NCBI GenBank assembly: GCA_006226375.1
Contig: SBHC01000042.1
Coordinates: 1-64,000 of the forward strand
Length of the DNA stretch: 64,000 nucleotides
Direction of reading: 5' to 3'
Origin: Deltaproteobacteria bacterium
GTDB lineage: Bacteria > Myxococcota_C > UBA6777
The notes under the pieces were generated by a model, which was given only the letters and a program-made list of their open reading frames with translations, did no database searches and was not told where the DNA came from. The position numbers were made by a program, and so were the translations under genes. Every line of letters starts with the position of its first letter. Position 1 is the first letter of the stretch. Below, one piece after another: positions 62,971 through 64,000 of the stretch.

Positions 62971-63699
62971 ATGGCCGACCAAAAAGCCGGCGTAAATCTG
63001 GACGATAAGTCCCAAACCTACTTGATGTTTGACCGGATTGCGAAGACCTATGATCCGTTGAACCGCGTGCTCTCGATGGGCATCGACAACATGTGGCGAC
63101 GCCGAATGGTCAAGCATCTTCCTGAAGGTGATTCTCTCGCGCTCCTCGACTTGGCTACGGGAACGGGTGATCAGCTGATTGAGATGTGCAACCGGGAGCC
63201 ACGAATCACACAGGCTCTAGGGATGGACATGTCGGAAGGCATGCTGGAAGTGGGTCGTGAGAAGCTGAAGAAGCACAAGCTCCCAGAAGGTACCACCTTG
63301 AAAACCGGTGACGCTACTAGCATTCCTGCGGAGGATGCCTCGTTTGATGTAACGACCATTACCTTTGGAATCCGGAATGTTAACGATGTACCAGCTTCCT
63401 TACGTGAGATGAATCGAGTCCTTCGTCCCGGCGGACGCTCGTTGGTTCTGGAGTTTGCTTTGCCCTCCAACTTTATGTTCCGAGGGTTGTATCTCTTCTA
63501 TTTCCGGCGTGTGTTGCCGTTTATTGGCTCCATTGTTTCGGGAGACAAGCACGCGTATTCGTACTTGAACCAGAGCGTGGAAGCCTTTCCGTACGGAGAG
63601 GAGTTCTGCCAGATGATGCGTGATGCTGGCTTTAAGAATGTAAAGGCCACACCCCTCACCCTGGGAATTGCTATGATCTACCAGGGAGATAAGGCGTAG
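62971..63699 (+). CDS. menG: Demethylmenaquinone methyltransferase UbiE/MenG
   Basis: 242 aa SAM-dependent methyltransferase. Methylates demethylmenaquinone in the last step of menaquinone synthesis. Visible: FDRIAKTYDPLNRVLSMGID, SAM motif LDLATGTGDQLIEM, LGMDMSEGML, TITFGIRNVND and the C-terminal FYFRRVLPFIGSIVSGDKHAYSYL segment (split here as FRRVLPFIG and YSYLNQSVEAFP), all UbiE signatures. Start: ATG at 62971, with GGAG nine bases upstream. It lies six bases before menF, so the two are probably co-transcribed. Confidence 0.94.
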   Translation: MADQKAGVNLDDKSQTYLMFDRIAKTYDPLNRVLSMGIDNMWRRRMVKHLPEGDSLALLDLATGTGDQLIEMCNREPRITQALGMDMSEGMLEVGREKLKKHKLPEGTTLKTGDATSIPAEDASFDVTTITFGIRNVNDVPASLREMNRVLRPGGRSLVLEFALPSNFMFRGLYLFYFRRVLPFIGSIVSGDKHAYSYLNQSVEAFPYGEEFCQMMRDAGFKNVKATPLTLGIAMIYQGDKA

Positions 63700-63705
63700 A
63701 GTCCG

Positions 63706-64000
63706 ATGGAATCACCTGTGCCCTTCGACACCTTCCCACGTACCTTGCGAACGCAACCAAACGCTTCATCGTTTGTTGTGACGCTTTCGGAGCAGCCTGT
63801 TCCGTTGGCCTCCGTGTACGATGTGGTCGGGCGGGCACTGCACCGGCTTTCGGAGACGGTTCTATCCCAGGGGTTGGCGCTTCCTTCGCTCCTCCAGCTT
63901 CAGCTGCCCTTGGAGCCCGTCAGTCCTTTGGGGTGGTTGGCGCAACAGACTCTTGAAAAGAAGGTCTTTTGGTCGAGCCGCGACCGACATCTGACCTTCG
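63706..64000 (+). CDS. menF: Isochorismate synthase MenF, N-terminal fragment
   Basis: The first 98 codons, cut by the window end. The visible protein ends LGWLAQQTLEKKVFWSSRDR, which is the first beta strands of isochorismate synthases (KVFWSSRD-type). It would convert chorismate to isochorismate, the first committed step of the menaquinone branch, fitting menB and menG upstream. The catalytic chorismate-binding domain is outside the window, so the assignment is by N-terminal similarity and context. Start: ATG at 63706, six bases past menG. Confidence 0.75.
   Translation, partial: MESPVPFDTFPRTLRTQPNASSFVVTLSEQPVPLASVYDVVGRALHRLSETVLSQGLALPSLLQLQLPLEPVSPLGWLAQQTLEKKVFWSSRDRHLTF

Overview
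This is a chromosomal segment of a Gram-negative, myxobacteria-like (deltaproteobacterial, Myxococcota-type) organism with moderate G+C. The reasons are inference from gene content: a myxobacterial-style PUFA synthase, several Hanks-type Ser/Thr kinases with PEGA-like or Sel1-like extensions, very large Cys-rich proteins with MopE-type CDxxDNDCDG motifs, a DUF1223 protein, outer-membrane and lipoproteins, and menaquinone genes. I cannot place it more precisely. I see no rRNA, tRNA, CRISPR array or transposase.

Layout. 1-120 is the end of a DsbA/thioredoxin-like gene. 601-21186 (minus strand) is the most notable region: one seven-gene transcription unit running pfaD (enoyl reductase), pfaA (KS-AT-ACP-ACP-KR-DH), pfaC (KS-CLF-AT-DH-DH), oleA, oleB, oleC, oleD, with overlapping or closely spaced reading frames. 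The PUFA synthase would build a polyunsaturated acyl chain, and OleABCD would condense two acyl chains head to head and finish them as a long polyunsaturated alkene. The third PUFA synthase subunit lacks the C-terminal acyltransferase (AGPAT) of characterised myxobacterial enzymes, and the ole genes occupy that place in the operon. This is the best candidate for an undescribed system here: a dedicated, self-contained polyunsaturated-hydrocarbon operon.

21426-28416 holds an APS-reductase fused to an N-terminal thioredoxin-like domain, a VWA lipoprotein, a porin-like barrel, a coiled-coil lipoprotein, a DUF1223 protein and a PEGA-like membrane protein. 28478-39181 is a plus-strand block of two transmembrane Ser/Thr kinases flanking two paralogous ~1045-residue Cys-rich proteins. 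39221-39745 is a small duplicated Cys-rich lipoprotein.

39936-46785 (minus) is a cyanophycin operon, iadA-cphB-cphA-cphA-like: synthesis of the Asp-Arg storage polymer, its cleavage to beta-Asp-Arg dipeptides and hydrolysis of these to free amino acids. 47067-49460 is an ECF sigma factor with a membrane TPR-like protein. 49833-55122 holds a metallo-beta-lactamase-fold persulfide dioxygenase-like enzyme, a membrane pseudokinase, a Dam-type methylase and a polytopic membrane protein. 55724-58188 holds a divergent RtcB and a lipoprotein. A ~170-185 bp dispersed repeat occurs twice (49651-49835, 57495-57663), each time starting exactly at the stop codon of a minus-strand gene.

58215-64000 is aromatic and quinone metabolism: hutH overlapped with aroB, then menB, a DAHP synthase, ubiE/menG and the start of menF, i.e. 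shikimate-pathway entry plus menaquinone biosynthesis.
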